Shown: positions 23,826-35,460, counted from the first letter of the stretch. The stretch is 64,000 nt of DNA from Branchiostoma lanceolatum (GCF_035083965.1 NC_089729.1:12821464-12885463), one strand, 5' to 3'. Notes: a model not told the origin generated them from the sequence alone. Program-made: numbers and translations.

Positions 23826-26800
23826 ATGGTAGGATTTTGTCATATTCATAAAATCGAGGGACATCTGCCCTCAATATGAAAGATTATGCTTTAATATTCC
23901 AAATATATTACACTCAGATGTTTCATGTTGTATAAGAATGCCTTTCTTTGACATTCTCGATGTCTTTGTCGCAAAAAAATCGACCTAAATACGACGTGTT
24001 ACGAAACCTGTGGCCTCGTCAACAAAAAAATTATCAGACGGTCTGCAAGTCGAAAGAAGGGTTTATTTTTACCTAGCAAGAAAAAACAAAGAGGTTCATT
24101 CTCATCTAAGTATGAAAGCATAACTTGTACAATTTTAATATGTGGGATTTTGTTACCTTAATTAAAACTTTAAGGGGTTCTACCGACATCGAATATGGGG
24201 GAGGGGGGCAATTATGATTTACCTATGAATGATTTGCGGCATGTGTGTTTCAGTGTTTGACTTTTTTGTTGAATCTCTGTTGTTGTTTATTTGTTTGTAA
24301 ATTAACAGGTGAACGTACCGAAGACAAGGCGCACTTTCTGCAAGAAGTGCAAAAAGCACTGTAACCACAAAGTGACGCAGTACAAGACTGGCAAGGCTTC
24401 CTTGTACAAGTTGGGTATGTTGGTATTTTTATTTATTTTTTGTATAACAACTACTGACATAATTCCACCAGAGTACATACGTCCCAACAAATCTCCAGCC
24501 CAACGTTCTCCAGTATAACTATAATGCCCTCCTGTATATCTATACTATGCCTACCTGGGGGATGCTGCACTAGAGATCTCTCAAACACTGTTTTCAAAGT
24601 GGCGAATTTATGTATTTATAAATATGTAACCCAGCGGATTAATGTCTCTTGATGGAAGTACGTAAGACGTTTGATGGAAGCCTGTGCAATACCATAAAAG
24701 ACAGGTCCATAATACCTTTATCAAACATTATCCTGGCCCATACAGAATACATGGTGTAGTAGTCAATATTTACCATTAATATTGATAGCTAATAGTAACA
24801 TTTATGTTATTTTCGTCACAGGTAAGAGACGTTACGACCGGAAACAGACAGGTTATGGTGGTCAGACCAAGCCCATCTTCCACAAAAAGGTAAGGACATT
24901 TCATCAACCATCAGTCGGCGTGCTTACGCACTGTCAGGGTTATACCGCCCCTTACGGGGTGACATACCCTTTTGTTGGCAGATACAAGACGAGAATGCGC
25001 CAGGTCTCCGGTCAGGTTGAATGATGTAAATTGTTAACTGTTTGTGAAGAGGTTGGATTGATAGCTGCTGAATTTAATAGCATATTCTTAAAGGATCATA
25101 AGATTATGGGAGAATGATCTTGTTCCTAGTTGACTTTTGAAGGGAGCTTACTGGGCGATTCTCTTAAGCAGAAGTTTTGACACTCTGGAATGCTGTGTCC
25201 CCATTTTTAGAGGCAAATTTTAACTAAAACAACAGAAATACACACCACACATATCGTTTTTATGCAACTTGCATATGGTTCTCATAACTTATTCGGGTAC
25301 ATTTGTCAACGTTGTAACAACCACTACAAAATAAGAAAAACATGTCTTATGTCCATGGATACCAAAATGCCCATGTGTCACTGCTAGAAAGTTTGTTGTC
25401 AATGATGAGTATTGGACCTGACTTGCCTCCATTTGGCATGTTGACATACACTTTCTTAGGACACCTCTGAGACAACCGTAAATCAAGACAAAACTTGGTC
25501 ACAACTTTTACACGACTTGACTTGGCTTCTCTAAATTCATAGTATGTGAATGAAGAAAAGACATTTGCCGAATGATCGTTGTATGGTCGTAAACGGAGAG
25601 TAGTCGTAGGATAGTTGGGCATATGTTGTGCAAAATTCAGATGTCTTGTTAGGATAAAGGCTGTCTTAGATCGGCGCTTGGTTCTGTCATAGCGAGCTTA
25701 AAAATTTTACGGCATCAAAAACGCTTCACAGCCAATGGTAAATGTGAACATGCCGTTACTTAGTACTGAAGATACAAAAATTTTTGTGATGGTTTAAAGT
25801 TTGTTGTGCCTGCTTCACCGCAAACTTAAAATCACTGTCACTTGTTCTGCCTACGCCCTTGTCCAAGGGCTACATTTGTACACTATACCTTATATGGTGA
25901 AGACGCACGAATACTAACAATGCACAATCGAACACAGGCCCCATCTTAGAACATCGAATACATATTCATTAAGAATTTCAAGCAAACTCAAAGCCTTTAT
26001 TCATTTGTCAGTTTGAATGGTCAGATCAGTGACAGTTGTAGCTCCATTTCCGAGTCGTTAGTAGGTGGTTTCTGACTGGCTGTCCGTAACGGCGCCAATG
26101 TTTCCATTCCTTAAGCAGTAGGTGACTATAGCGCCATCATGAACTCAAAACCCCACAAACTTAAATGCATTTACAGTATTGAAAGTTAGAACTGCCATCA
26201 CAATGCATCTCCTTTTTTGCCATCTATGCCAGGCTAAAACAACCAAGAAGATCGTGCTGCGTATGGAATGCACTGACTGCAGGTCCAAGCGTATGGTGTC
26301 CATCAAGCGGTGCAAGCACTTCGAGTTGGGTGGTGACAAGAAGAGGAAGGTAAGACCATGTGTCGGCGTCGCGTATGCTTCATACGAAGTTGACCATTAC
26401 GGTTGTCTTTATCTGTTGTTGATGGTGTTCCCGAGTTTGAATCGAGTTTCATCTGTTGTGCTTTACACATTTGTATTGGCCCACACCAATTTCTTGGTGA
26501 CAATGATTTGTAAGGTTCAACATCAGAAGGGTTTATATTTTGTACAAATGTCTTGTGTTCATTGAATTTTAATAATTATGGTTTGATGTGATCAAGCACT
26601 GTTGTATTTTAGTGTCATTGGGGGCACAAAGGCCTTAACCATTAGCACACTGAAGTAGTCGTTTGGCACCCAATTCCCCATTGGTTACAGAGTTGAGCAG
26701 CAGGGAGAAGGTTAAAAGGATAGCACTGCTAGAACGTTTGTTGTCAATGATGAGTATTGGACCTGACTTGCCTTTAGTGGCATGTTGACATACACATTCT

Positions 26801-27379
26801 TAGGACACCTCTGAGACAACTAACAACCAACAAAAAACAACATGTGCACAACTTTCACACTGCCTCTCTCTACTACGTAGCCTGATATCCATCCTATTTT
26901 GCGTCTGTTTGCTTCCCCTGACATAAAGTCGGCCTCTGTTGATAGAGGATCAAATTGCATTTAAATATTCGGGTAAAATATAAGAGTGAGAGCTCTGATT
27001 GGCTCCAAGTTGCACGGTCCTCTGTACTGGCATTGTAACTGGGCTTGAACATACATTGGAAAGTTTTATACCCGTAATAATCCATGTCATTTAACCTTCA
27101 GCACAGTTTAACCTATAGTAGCTGTTTGGCACCCCATTCTTTATTGGGTACAGAGTTAGGCAGCAGGGATAAGGTTAAAAGGGACAGTTGCCAGACTATT
27201 CTGCGGGGAAGCGATCAGAAAAGCAGACTGGAGCTAGCATAGGATGGATACCAGGCATTGGACTGTATACATAACATGTTGAAAATTTAACGAAAAAATA
27301 GATTTGTACTGTAGTTGAACAAAAGTTGCTGACAATTTGTTTTTCTTTTGTGTTACAGGGACAGATGATCCAGTTCTAA
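23826..27379 (+). CDS. RPL36A: 60S ribosomal protein eL42 (L36a/L44)
   Basis: Five coding exons join to 104 aa: 23826-23828 (the ATG alone), 24309-24414, 24822-24889, 26233-26349 and 27359-27379 (stop TAA). Phases fit at every junction. The protein starts [19 protein letters not shown] and ends KKRKGQMIQF. eL42 sits near the ribosomal E site. Seen: a zinc-ribbon pair CKKC (12-15) and a second pair ECTDC near residue 72, the GGQTKPIF segment, and the C-terminal [14 protein letters not shown] block. Length is two residues short of the vertebrate protein because the second pair is CxxC, as I recall for yeast, where vertebrates have a longer spacing. The first intron begins immediately after the start codon. 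Introns 3 and 4 host the two C/D snoRNAs, a common arrangement for ribosomal protein genes. A polyadenylation signal follows closely at 27420. Confidence 0.97.
25395..25476 (+). ncRNA. C/D-box snoRNA, copy 1 (eL42 intron 3)
   Basis: Terminal stem GTTGTC (25395-25400) / GACAAC (25471-25476); C box ATGATGA (25402-25408); D' box CTGA (25418-25421); C'-like TGTTGAC (25439-25445); D box CTGA (25467-25470). The 12 nt directly before the D box, CTTAGGACACCT, are complementary to AGGUGUCCUAAG, which I recall as a conserved 28S rRNA segment; the D+5 rule would then place 2'-O-methylation on the G of GGUGUCC. The paralogue in intron 4 keeps all boxes, both guides and the stem. Size (82 nt) and intronic position in a ribosomal protein gene are typical. 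Confidence 0.88.
26634..26718 (+). repeat. ~80-bp interspersed repeat (eL42 intron 4), related to 27088-27180
   Basis: Shares TTTGGCACCC, TTACAGAGTTGAGCAGCAGG and AAGGTTAAAAGG with 27088-27180. Both start near TAACC and end near GGTTA, suggesting a tiny element with short inverted ends. It lies just upstream of snoRNA copy 2. Confidence 0.5.
26740..26820 (+). ncRNA. C/D-box snoRNA, copy 2 (eL42 intron 4)
   Basis: Same architecture as copy 1: stem GTTGTC (26740-26745) / GACAAC (26815-26820), C box ATGATGA (26747-26753), D' CTGA (26763-26766), C'-like TGTTGAC, D box CTGA (26811-26814). The guide CTTAGGACACCT before D is identical. Differences from copy 1 fall in the internal D'-C' loop (TCCATTT versus TTTAGT) and one base at the start of the second guide region. 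About 20 bp of upstream flank is also shared (ACTGCTAGAA), so the duplication included some intron. Confidence 0.88.
26880..27257. mobile_element. Foldback MITE with a nested repeat (eL42 intron 4)
   Basis: CCTGATATCCATCCTATTTTGC at the left and AGGATGGATACCAGGC at the right are inverted copies; GCGTCTGTTTGCTTCCCC and GGGGAAGCGATCAGAAAAGC continue the pairing. The repeat at 27088-27180 lies inside it. Confidence 0.65.
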
Positions 27380-27419
27380 GCTGGAAGAGGAGGAAGACTA
27401 CTAAAAATGATCTGATAGA

Positions 27420-27425
27420 AATAAA
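27420..27425 (+). terminator. Polyadenylation signal AATAAA of eL42
   Basis: AATAAA 41 bases after the eL42 stop codon, the short 3'UTR expected of a ribosomal protein mRNA. Confidence 0.75.
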
Positions 27426-27559
27426 ACACTCTGTCTATCCTGTACATTGTCTGGTTTTCATATTGTCTTTTTGTACTTATCAACTTATAAACAAAATCCA
27501 AGTTAGGTATGTTTTTAGAATAGGATCAATGCAAATTTCCAAGGTGTAAAGTGATATAC

Positions 27560-28290
27560 AGTGTTTACATTAGGCATTGCATTTACATTACGCTAACATA
27601 TAGCTACGCAATAAAGGGGAGCAAAACTACCAGACTAATTACGAGAATATTTGCTAGGGAAGTTGGCAACCAGAGGGTTTCATCTGCAAGTGACTCCATG
27701 GGCGAAATATTGACCCTCACCGGGGACTAACTCTACTGGCAAACTTATTAATCTTTTTCTTGCCAAATTCTACGATCCATATGCCCGTAGGAAGGCCCGT
27801 TGGCAAAACTTTGAATTCAGAGCCAAGTTCTCACATGCTATATGCAAGTTCATCACACACCGGCTGCTACCGCTCTGTGTACCTGCGAAGCTGGTGTTTG
27901 GCTGAAAGGCGGTTGTACCGACTATATACATACAGCTCAGAGCTCAGTTCAAGTGGTCTTGACTGTTGGATATAGTTAGCAGAGTGTGTAGTTTTTTCCA
28001 TTTTAAGTTTGGCTTTCCTTAAAGGGTGGTTGCAGTGGTGGAGAGTGGTGGAGTCCAATATTGTCAAGAGAAGAGCTAGGCAACTTCTACAGAGGTACCC
28101 GAGTATTCATTTTCTGCTAAAGCACCTCACTCTTTATGAGTCAAATCAGTTGCCTAGCATTCCATACTATTACTGCAATTACAAGAGAAAGCTTTGTTCT
28201 CATGGATCAAAAGCGTGGCCTAGCAATCAATACAAGAACTGCAGTTATCTGCCACCATAAGAACTTTGTAAAAGAAAAGGAATATTGTGC
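27560..28290. other. Intergenic between eL42 and the LINE fragment
   Basis: No gene seen. A short foldback lies at ~28072-28160 (GCTAGGCAACT versus AGTTGCCTAGC). Open frames of 66-83 codons carry no recognisable motif. Confidence 0.4.
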
Positions 28291-28299
28291 TATATTCCA

Positions 28300-28650
28300 T
28301 TTAAATCTACAGTCTCTTCTTGAAACATTTGTACACAAACTCACATAGTTTTTCAATTATATCGTAGTTTTTAGACTTGGACGACATGATACATGTGAAT
28401 AACTCGTCATTTATAAGATGCGCATATTTCTTGTCTAGTTGTATTGAACTAACAAGGGATCTGCGCATGTCTGCGTATAATGAGCATTCTAAAACAAAAT
28501 GTATTTCATCTTCTATACAATCATTGTCACAGAATGTACACATTCTGTCATTTGGTGTAGTCTGGTTGTACCTGCCAACTTGAATTTGCAATGGATGATC
28601 GCTGATCCTTAGTTTTGTCATAGCTCGGCGCGCTCGGGGCGATATTTCGA
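28300..28650 (-). mobile_element. Non-LTR retrotransposon (LINE) 3' fragment: reverse-transcriptase C-terminal region
   Basis: A minus-strand frame open from ~28650 to the stop at 28307 reads FEISPRARRAMTKLRISDHP, then QVGRY, CTFCDND, EDEIHFVLEC and YADMRR. The Cys-x2-Cys ... His-x4-Cys arrangement after the LRxSxHxLxIxxGRY-type stretch is the zinc-knuckle end typical of jockey/CR1-like LINE polymerases. An in-frame stop appears just upstream, so it is a 5'-truncated dead copy. Confidence 0.75.
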
Positions 28651-28866
28651 ATTTTGTTTATCTAGATATTTTTTTCTTTTTCATATGTAATCTTAAATTT
28701 TTTGCAAGTTCTTAATTTGTTTCCGTGCTTCCCTTTTTCATCACAAGAGTTAAGTTGTGAGTAAAAATGTTGAAGAAAGTTGTATTTAGCCTTTGTTTTA
28801 GTTCAGATTGAGCGGATAGCGTGTTTCGATCTTTGTTAATAAAACAATTTTTTTTACCCCTTGCCG

Positions 28867-29082
28867 ATGGTCAATATACCGAAAACGGGGCAATATGTTT
28901 CAAACGTTTGTCAGTTCCATTGCAAAAACGTTCTAGATGCCGTAAAAACATCATGGAATTTACCAACACAGATGAGCTTTCGTGCTAACATTTTGCTTTA
29001 TCATTATGTTAAAAGTGACTTGATTATCAAAACACATAAAGATAAGAATATTTCCATATTTCACTCAGGTGCACTGTTCTGA
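28867..29082 (+). pseudogene. 71-codon ORF whose N-terminus resembles eL42 (possible decayed eL42 copy)
   Basis: The ORF begins MVNIPKT; aligned without gaps to the eL42 of this window, identical residues fall at 1-3, 5-7, 15 (Cys), 18 (His), 19 (Cys), 27 (Lys) and 28 (Thr), and most DNA differences in the first seven codons are at third positions. After residue ~30 no similarity is visible, and the first zinc-ribbon Cys is lost. It could be a partial duplicate of eL42 exon 2 from the gene 4.5 kb upstream, or chance in a short AT-rich ORF. No function is claimed. Confidence 0.3.
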
Positions 29083-29407
29083 AGCTTGAATTGTTTGGTC
29101 ACAATAGGTACATTTTTGTCCAATGACAATTCTTACACTTGCCAACTTGGTAATAGGAAGTGCATGCATTGATTTTTTTTTGGGGGGGGGGGTATTTTTT
29201 GTTTGTTTGTTTGCTTATACATTGATATTATCCTGGCTGGCTCAACGAAATCTATCTAGATATAGTCAACACAAGTATTTTTCGTAGTCCTGTTACAACA
29301 ATGTCTGTCCATTGTCGCATGCATGTCTACTGTGCCTCTAACAGTAACACGTTCTTGCAATCAATTAGCCTTCTAACTTGCAAATAAACGTTCATTGATA
29401 TACCCAT

Positions 29408-31306
29408 TTAAAACAGCTTGAAAAGAATGGCCAGGACTAGGACCAGAATGATGACAAGCTTGAGGATTCCCGGTATTCCACCGGACTTCGCTACCGGGAC
29501 GGGGCGCGTCTTGGTCGGGAAGGTGATCCGGTCCCACTGCGTCTGGATCGCCTCCTTGGCGCCCTCCCACGCCCCAGGTCCCATCAGGCGGTACTGGTAC
29601 GGCGTGCACGGACCGAAGTAGCATCGCATCGCCAGCCCGGGGTCTGACATCAGCAGGGCCTTGAAGTCGGGCCTGACTCCGATCTGCACTGCAAGCTCGT
29701 CCATGTAGGGGGCGTAGTCTACCTGGATGGTGTGCCGCGGGGACTGGTAGTAACGCCTGGACATGGCAACCGCTTTTTGCCTGATGTCGTCGCACATCAC
29801 GTCTTGGGATGGGAGCTTGGCGGTCCCCTTGAAGACCCTCGCCGCCCAGCGAGACTGCAGCTCTGAGATCGGCATGATCGCGCCAACAGGTTGGACGAGA
29901 CCAATGATGCTCAAGGTGGGGGGATCCAGCTTGGGAGGGAAGACGTACTTGTAGAGGTTGACGTTGTTGTTCTCCACTTTCATGACAGACTTGTCGATGA
30001 AGGGAAAGTCGAAGCGATAACCGGTTGCAAAGACAACGGCGTCGATGTCATCTTCAACCGTGTCGTTGTCGAAGACGACGCCGGTCTCGGTGAAGCGCTT
30101 GATGTTGGGCTTGATGACGAGGGCGCCCGTGATAATGCGGTTGGGCATGTCATCATTGACCATCGGATGCTGACTAAAGAAGTGGTGCTCCGGTTGAAGA
30201 CCGTACAAGGCATGGTCAAAGCGCTTGTTGAGGCGATCGTGTGCTATTTTCGTCTTCAGGGACAGCGGGAACCAGCTGAAGATTGCCCGCTGAGCCCTGC
30301 CTTGGATTACGTCGACGGGGAGACCACGATCCGACACCCGGTTGACGACCCATGACCCTCTTCTGGTACTCAGGTAGACCTTGGAACACAGAAACAACTT
30401 TGATATAATTCGCCAGGTTGTATTATTACAGCCAGTAGATACCCATCTTAGTGATGAGGTTGTTGTAACGTGCTCGAGGCACCTCCTCGAACGCGGGACC
30501 CCCATTTTACGTCTCTTCCGATGACAGTGCAGCCCCAATAAGGGTATCCTTCCCGGATTCGATCTGGGGTCTCCCAGTTACCAACTAATTAGAACCAGGA
30601 GGCTCAACTGCAAGGCCGCTGCCAATTGAGCTACCTGGACATCCATATTATCGACTGAGTTCTTACCACTGCTGCCTTACGACTACACTTTTGTCAGAAA
30701 ACCAAGTTTTCCCTCCTCTATGCCTCAGTTGACTGTCTAAAGCGCGGTAAGACCTCACAAGGTGTCCAGTTCAACGTTGCAGCATTCAAAATTCTGGTTG
30801 TGATTTTCTCATAAAGAACAGCACATGTGATTTACAGATTAAGGAGTCTTTATAAATCTTTTCAAATCAGTTACATCTTTACCTGTTTGGCGTGCCGACT
30901 GAGCTCCACGGCGATGTCACCCCCGGAGTTCCCGATACCGATGACGACGACACGCTTGTTCTCAAACCCACGGTGGTCCTTATAGTCATGACTGTAGAGA
31001 CACAATGGAAACTGCTTTACCAACTCAAAGATGCGGTAAAGATCCCTTAAAAAACAAGACCATAGCATGCCCAGAACAAAAGATACAAAAAACGGAAGTT
31101 CTGCTGCAGTGCCAAGACATGTACACAGGAGAGCCCAAAGCGACCCTCGTCTTCTGAAGACCTACCCACATACCAAGCATCATTACAATCCATCCACTAC
31201 ATCGACTACAAATATCTAGAAACACACACATACAAACGGACAGAAACACACACACACACGCACACACACATACACACACACACACACGCAAACACACACA
31301 CACACG

Positions 31307-31366
<60 letters not shown>

Positions 31367-33952
31367 CAAAAACATTTTGCATGGAGGTAAATAAGAATAG
31401 ATGACCCTTCCTTACCTGTGGACGGTTTTGCCTTGGAAGTCGTCGATTCCGTCGAAGCTGTCCCTGGGATAATACGGGTACACATGGTGGCCGATACACA
31501 CCATCACGGCATCGAACACCTCCGTAGTAGTGAGGCCTTTTTCCTGGAATAGGATTAAAAATGTCAAGGACGACATGGTTAAGCTCATTGCCATTTATCT
31601 TATCTTGATTCTGTTTCTACAATCCGATGCATAGTGTTTGTATTGCATAACAGGTAAACCGCCTCATGGCGTAACACACCAGGTTTGTTCCGAGGAGTAC
31701 AAGCTACATATCCGGATACTTATTTGATCTATTCAAACCGGGATGGACTCTTACTCTTTTCAATAAGCGTGCTGGGTTCTTTCTTGGGGTGCGGCTCTCC
31801 TCAGTCGCGGGACCTACATTTATCGTGTAATAACGTCTTATCCAAGAAACGTTCCTAGCCGAAGCTAGATATTCATTTTCTCATGTGAGTATAACAGGTT
31901 CCTATAAACAGAAGAGACGGACGCACAAGATCTCGATGTACACTCCTTTTATTCCACTGTCCCTATCGACCCAGCCATTTCTCAAAACTCTCAGATACCA
32001 TCTATCCCCGGTCATTGACGGGGGGATTAGGGTATTGGCGCAGGCGCCTAGATCCCAGGGTGAGAGATTAAATAGGGTATTAAAACATTGAAAGCCTTTC
32101 TTGGTGGGATTTTTGGTGAAATCTTGGTAAGTCTGGGGTGGATATGACTGGCCAGACTTCATAATTTTAGAATTTGTTGACAAAAACGACCTTTCTTCAT
32201 CTTTTTGTCTTCTGGACCCCCGTGAGATAGTGGGGTGGTCCCGAGCGGGCCTTTTAAGGCAAATGGACTGACTCAAGTGCTCGTGGGTGTTTCCCCGGAG
32301 AATAGCCGAATAGAAGTTCTCGTAATTCTGATAGATGACAGTCTACAGAACTGATGAGAATTTGGGGGTACGTTTTCTTGGTCAGAATCTCTGGTTCCTG
32401 AGGTAATGACACCTAATTTCTGTCAACTTCCCCTTAGGAATGCATGTATTATTGGCCCAAATTCGAATGCCTTAATTCCCCCTGACACCTGGCCTCTCCC
32501 CAGTTCTGGGCCCTACCATTATCTAGAGACGGGGGTGACATCTATCATGACAGTGAGACAATTGGTGTTAAGTTCCTTTCCTAAGGACACAACATTGGGA
32601 CATGACAGGGATTTGAACTCTGTTCCTCCAAGTTCTGGGTCAACAACCCTTACCTTAAGACCACCGTACCATCCGTATATTTAGAGAATTATGTTGGAAG
32701 TACATTGATCGTTTGCACGTCATTCCGACCCACCTCATCTGTGTAGGTAAAGTCCCATTGTCCTGTCTGGGCAAAATCTTCTCTCGGCTTTACGTGGTCC
32801 ACATGGTGACGAAATCTTAAAAAACAAACAAAAATTGAAAGACATGTTTAAGTTCATCCACAACTCTATCTGAAGACCGGTGAGGGTAAATAGTAAATAG
32901 AATAAATAAAAATAGAATTCATATTAATTAATATTAATTATGCAAATTTGGAGTTGATTTGCATAATTAGTATCTGTTGATGCTCCACTTTCCATAAACT
33001 ACATATGTTACATGTATTTGCGTCTGATAATGGAAAACACTGCAAATATAGATTTTCTTCATTAGCTATGCGAATTAAGTCCCAATTAGCATTATTTGCA
33101 CTTCATTGTGTATATCTCTATCTTAGCTACCTGTATACTAAATATCATGGAAATCCGTTGTTCCTTTGTCCAGTTATTCTCCTTAGAAGATTTTCACAAA
33201 AACGCCCCTGTAGTTCCAGATGAAGCTGCTAAGGGGCCCAAACCTACACCACTTCTTTATTACATCACAAGCTTTATGCTACCCAAGAATCAAGACTACA
33301 GCACGTCCAGGTCAAAAGATACAAAAATTGAAGTTCTGCTGCAGTACCAAGGTCACATACCAGGGGGCCCAAAATCGACATTGACTTTCGGCGTCACAAC
33401 ACCTGCCCACATACCAAGTATCATCATCATCCATCAAGAGGTTCTTGAGTTATGCTGACTACAGTAGTCCGGAAACACAGACAGACAGACAAACAGAGAC
33501 ACAGACACACCCAAAACAATATCTCCATTTTTCATGGAGATAACAAATGTGTATGCTAAAACATCAGGCTGAAGCTGCAGTTGAAACCGGACTGTCAGAA
33601 AACTCTTGTTCATAAGAAAGACTATGAGAAGTTCTTACTTGATGTGTTTCATTAGCCCGAAGTTATCCGCGTACAACCGGAAGTACTTGACGACCCAAGA
33701 ATGGTGCATGTAGTTGGGGTACTCCTTGGGGATGGGGAAGTCGCTGTAACACATCATCTCCTTACTGGTGTTGATGACCGTGGAGCGGTAGACGCTGGCA
33801 AAGCCTGGCAGGGCTTCTTCCTTGAAGTTCCAGAGTCCGCCGATGTCGGTTCCCTTCTCGAAGCAGACGGGCTGCAGCCCCTCGTCCAGGCAGCACTTGA
33901 TGGCTGCCAGCCCGCTTGCACCCGAGCCGATCACCGCTACCTTCTTCGCCAT
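29408..33952 (-). CDS. Flavin-containing monooxygenase (FMO family)
   Basis: Five coding exons on the minus strand join to 534 aa: 33952-33639, 32815-32734, 31543-31416, 30991-30883 and 30379-29408 (stop TAA). Phases fit at every junction. FMOs use NADPH and O2 to oxygenate soft nucleophiles (N, S) of xenobiotics at the ER membrane. Seen: FAD-binding GSGASG (9-14), the FMO fingerprint FQGKTVHSHDY (168-178), NADP-binding GIGNSG (193-198), the FATGY motif, [28 protein letters not shown], and a hydrophobic C-terminal anchor ([13 protein letters not shown]) as in vertebrate FMOs. Length matches the family (~530-560). The start is the first ATG, placing the dinucleotide fold at once. The last exon is unusually large (972 bp). 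Which vertebrate FMO it is closest to cannot be judged by eye, so no symbol is given. Confidence 0.95.
30540..30650 (-). mobile_element. tRNA-derived SINE fragment (FMO intron 4)
   Basis: The minus strand reads CCAGGTAGCTCAATTGGCAG (A box) then, ~25 bp on, CCTCCTGGTTCTAATTAG (B-box-like). Same family as 10010-10137. Confidence 0.65.
31228..31364. repeat. (CA)n microsatellite, interrupted (FMO intron 3)
   Basis: About 135 bp of CA dinucleotides with occasional CG, TA or AA interruptions on the plus strand; the last ~55 bp (31308-31362) are nearly pure. It makes three minus-strand Val/Cys open frames that are artefacts. Confidence 0.95.
32440..32690 (-). mobile_element. tRNA-derived SINE (FMO intron 2)
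   Basis: The minus strand from ~32685 shows GGTGGTCTTAAGGTAAGGG (A-box region), a B box GAGTTCAAATCCC, then a body with TGTCCTTAGGAAAGGAAC. The overall plan resembles the SINE at 44755-45005. Confidence 0.6.
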
Positions 33953-34714
33953 TTTGTCCTCGGGGGATTCAGTAGTAAAAGTCCGATGTTATCCTACGAT
34001 AATTCTGGAGGGAGACGTGCTAGAAAGCGTTCCTAACTGAGACCTCTAACGTTACCAGCCACACACAACCATGACATGTTTGCACGAGAGGTCAATGTAC
34101 GTAAGGGCATTGGTCCGCTGGGTGAACCCTAGCTGTGGCCTCCAAGCAGATATGTGGTCCGACTGGTTTTAGGGCAAATACCATATTCAGGGCTGGCCAT
34201 TGGAGACTATAGTTAGATACACTGAAACGAGGCTTCATAAAAGTACTAGCACAATTTTCAATCTTAAAAATCCTGCTCCACTAGCACTAGAAAGTCTCAA
34301 AGGTCTAGGTAATAACAAATGAAAATTATAAAAAAAAAGTGTTTGACCACCTTAAAGTTATCAACCTTTAATTCATCACTAAATGCTGTTTACTTAACCC
34401 AGCATAACGATCTGCAAAATGAATGAATAAAAGTTTTCCCAACTCAACATATTATTCAGGTAAAATACCTCCCATGATGTGTAGTTTAGATGCCATTAGA
34501 AGTGAGGCGCTTTTGATCCATGAAACAGATCCCAGTATCCCTTTACATTTACCTCACACCTGCCGAGCGATGACAATCACTTGGCAGTTTTGACAAATTC
34601 ACGTGGCAATGAACATTCGGTGGTCACAATACGACAATGAAATGACAGTGGTCATTAGAATAATGCTTCAAATAACGCAGCAACTAGTGTGGCTGTCGTG
34701 CCTTACCTTTTGAT
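33953..34714. other. FMO 5' flank and intergenic
   Basis: Presumed FMO promoter side; no clear TATA or other defining motif was seen. Nothing coding. Confidence 0.4.
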
Positions 34715-35190
34715 ATAGTGCTGCGTACCGGTACTGTGTACCGGTATTGTACCGTAAAAATTGATTAGGTACAGGTCCAAAATACCGTATAATGAAGTAC
34801 CGGTACCTTACCGATATACATTTACACCAAGTATGTGCTTATTTTGTGACTGATTTCCCGACCTCATGGCCTCATGCAACACCAAACGTGACCAAAGCGA
34901 CACCTTGGAACATCATAACTAATATGCAACAGATCATTCAGGCAGGCCGTGAGTTTTTATAGCAAGGCCAAGGGAGTTTGGCGAGAGGAAACCTAGATAT
35001 GTAAATTGTTCTTTGAATAAAGATACTGACACGTTGAAAACAGTTTATTTGTGTTTCTGTCATGATTGAAGAAGTTCAGAGGAACACATGTTAATTTTTC
35101 AAATTGTTCAGGTACAGGTACAGGTCCGGACCTGTACCTAAACCTCTGTACCGTTACCTGTACCTGTACCTGTACCTGATGTTACGTTTA
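34715..35190. repeat. GGTACC/AGGTAC hexamer-rich repeat copies
   Basis: GTGCTGCGTACCGGTACTGT opens a tract of GTACCGG words at ~34720-34815; a second, GGTACAGGTACAGGTCCGG and its inverted form, is at ~35110-35200. Same head and hexamer logic as 9480 and 15113, but with AGGTAC as the dominant word. Confidence 0.5.
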
Positions 35191-35199
35191 GGTACGCAA

Positions 35200-35460
35200 C
35201 ACTATTTTGATAGCAACTCAAAGCAATGGTTAGGGGGTATGGCCCAGAACCCAGAGGTTCTGGAGAGGTTCTGGACTCGAGTCCCCTAACATACCATCGA
35301 TATTGAACCATTCCCTCACTCCACCCAGGTGTAAAGATAGGTCCCTGATTTCGGTTGGGGAGGTAAAAGGCGAGCGTTTGACTCCGCCTTCCAATACCGT
35401 GCCCAAGACACAACCCTTGCCACTGCGGCCTCAAAAAGCCTATTGGACTACCTTTATCTG
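35200..35460 (+). mobile_element. tRNA-derived SINE (second copy of the 10994-11240 family)
   Basis: Contains GGGGGTATGGCCCAGAACCC, a B-box-like GGACTCGAGTCCCC, CTCACTCCACCCAGG, GGTTGGGGAGGTAAAAGGC and a terminal AAAAAGCCTATTGGACTACC, co-linear with the copy in GTPBP1 intron 3. Relative to that copy it carries a duplicated GAGGTTCTGG stretch before the B box. Confidence 0.75.

Noticed and set aside
26179..26565. 128-codon plus-strand ORF
   Set aside because: Only 26233-26349 is coding (eL42 exon 4); the rest is read-through into introns.
29891..30355. 154-codon plus-strand ORF
   Set aside because: Antisense to the conserved FMO last exon; no motif of its own.
30380..30538. N-terminal extension of the large FMO ORF
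   Set aside because: A splice acceptor (CCAAG|GTCTACC) at 30380/30379 joins to the previous exon in frame; the upstream part is intron.
31206..31499. Val/Cys-rich ORFs
   Set aside because: Translation of the (CA)n microsatellite.
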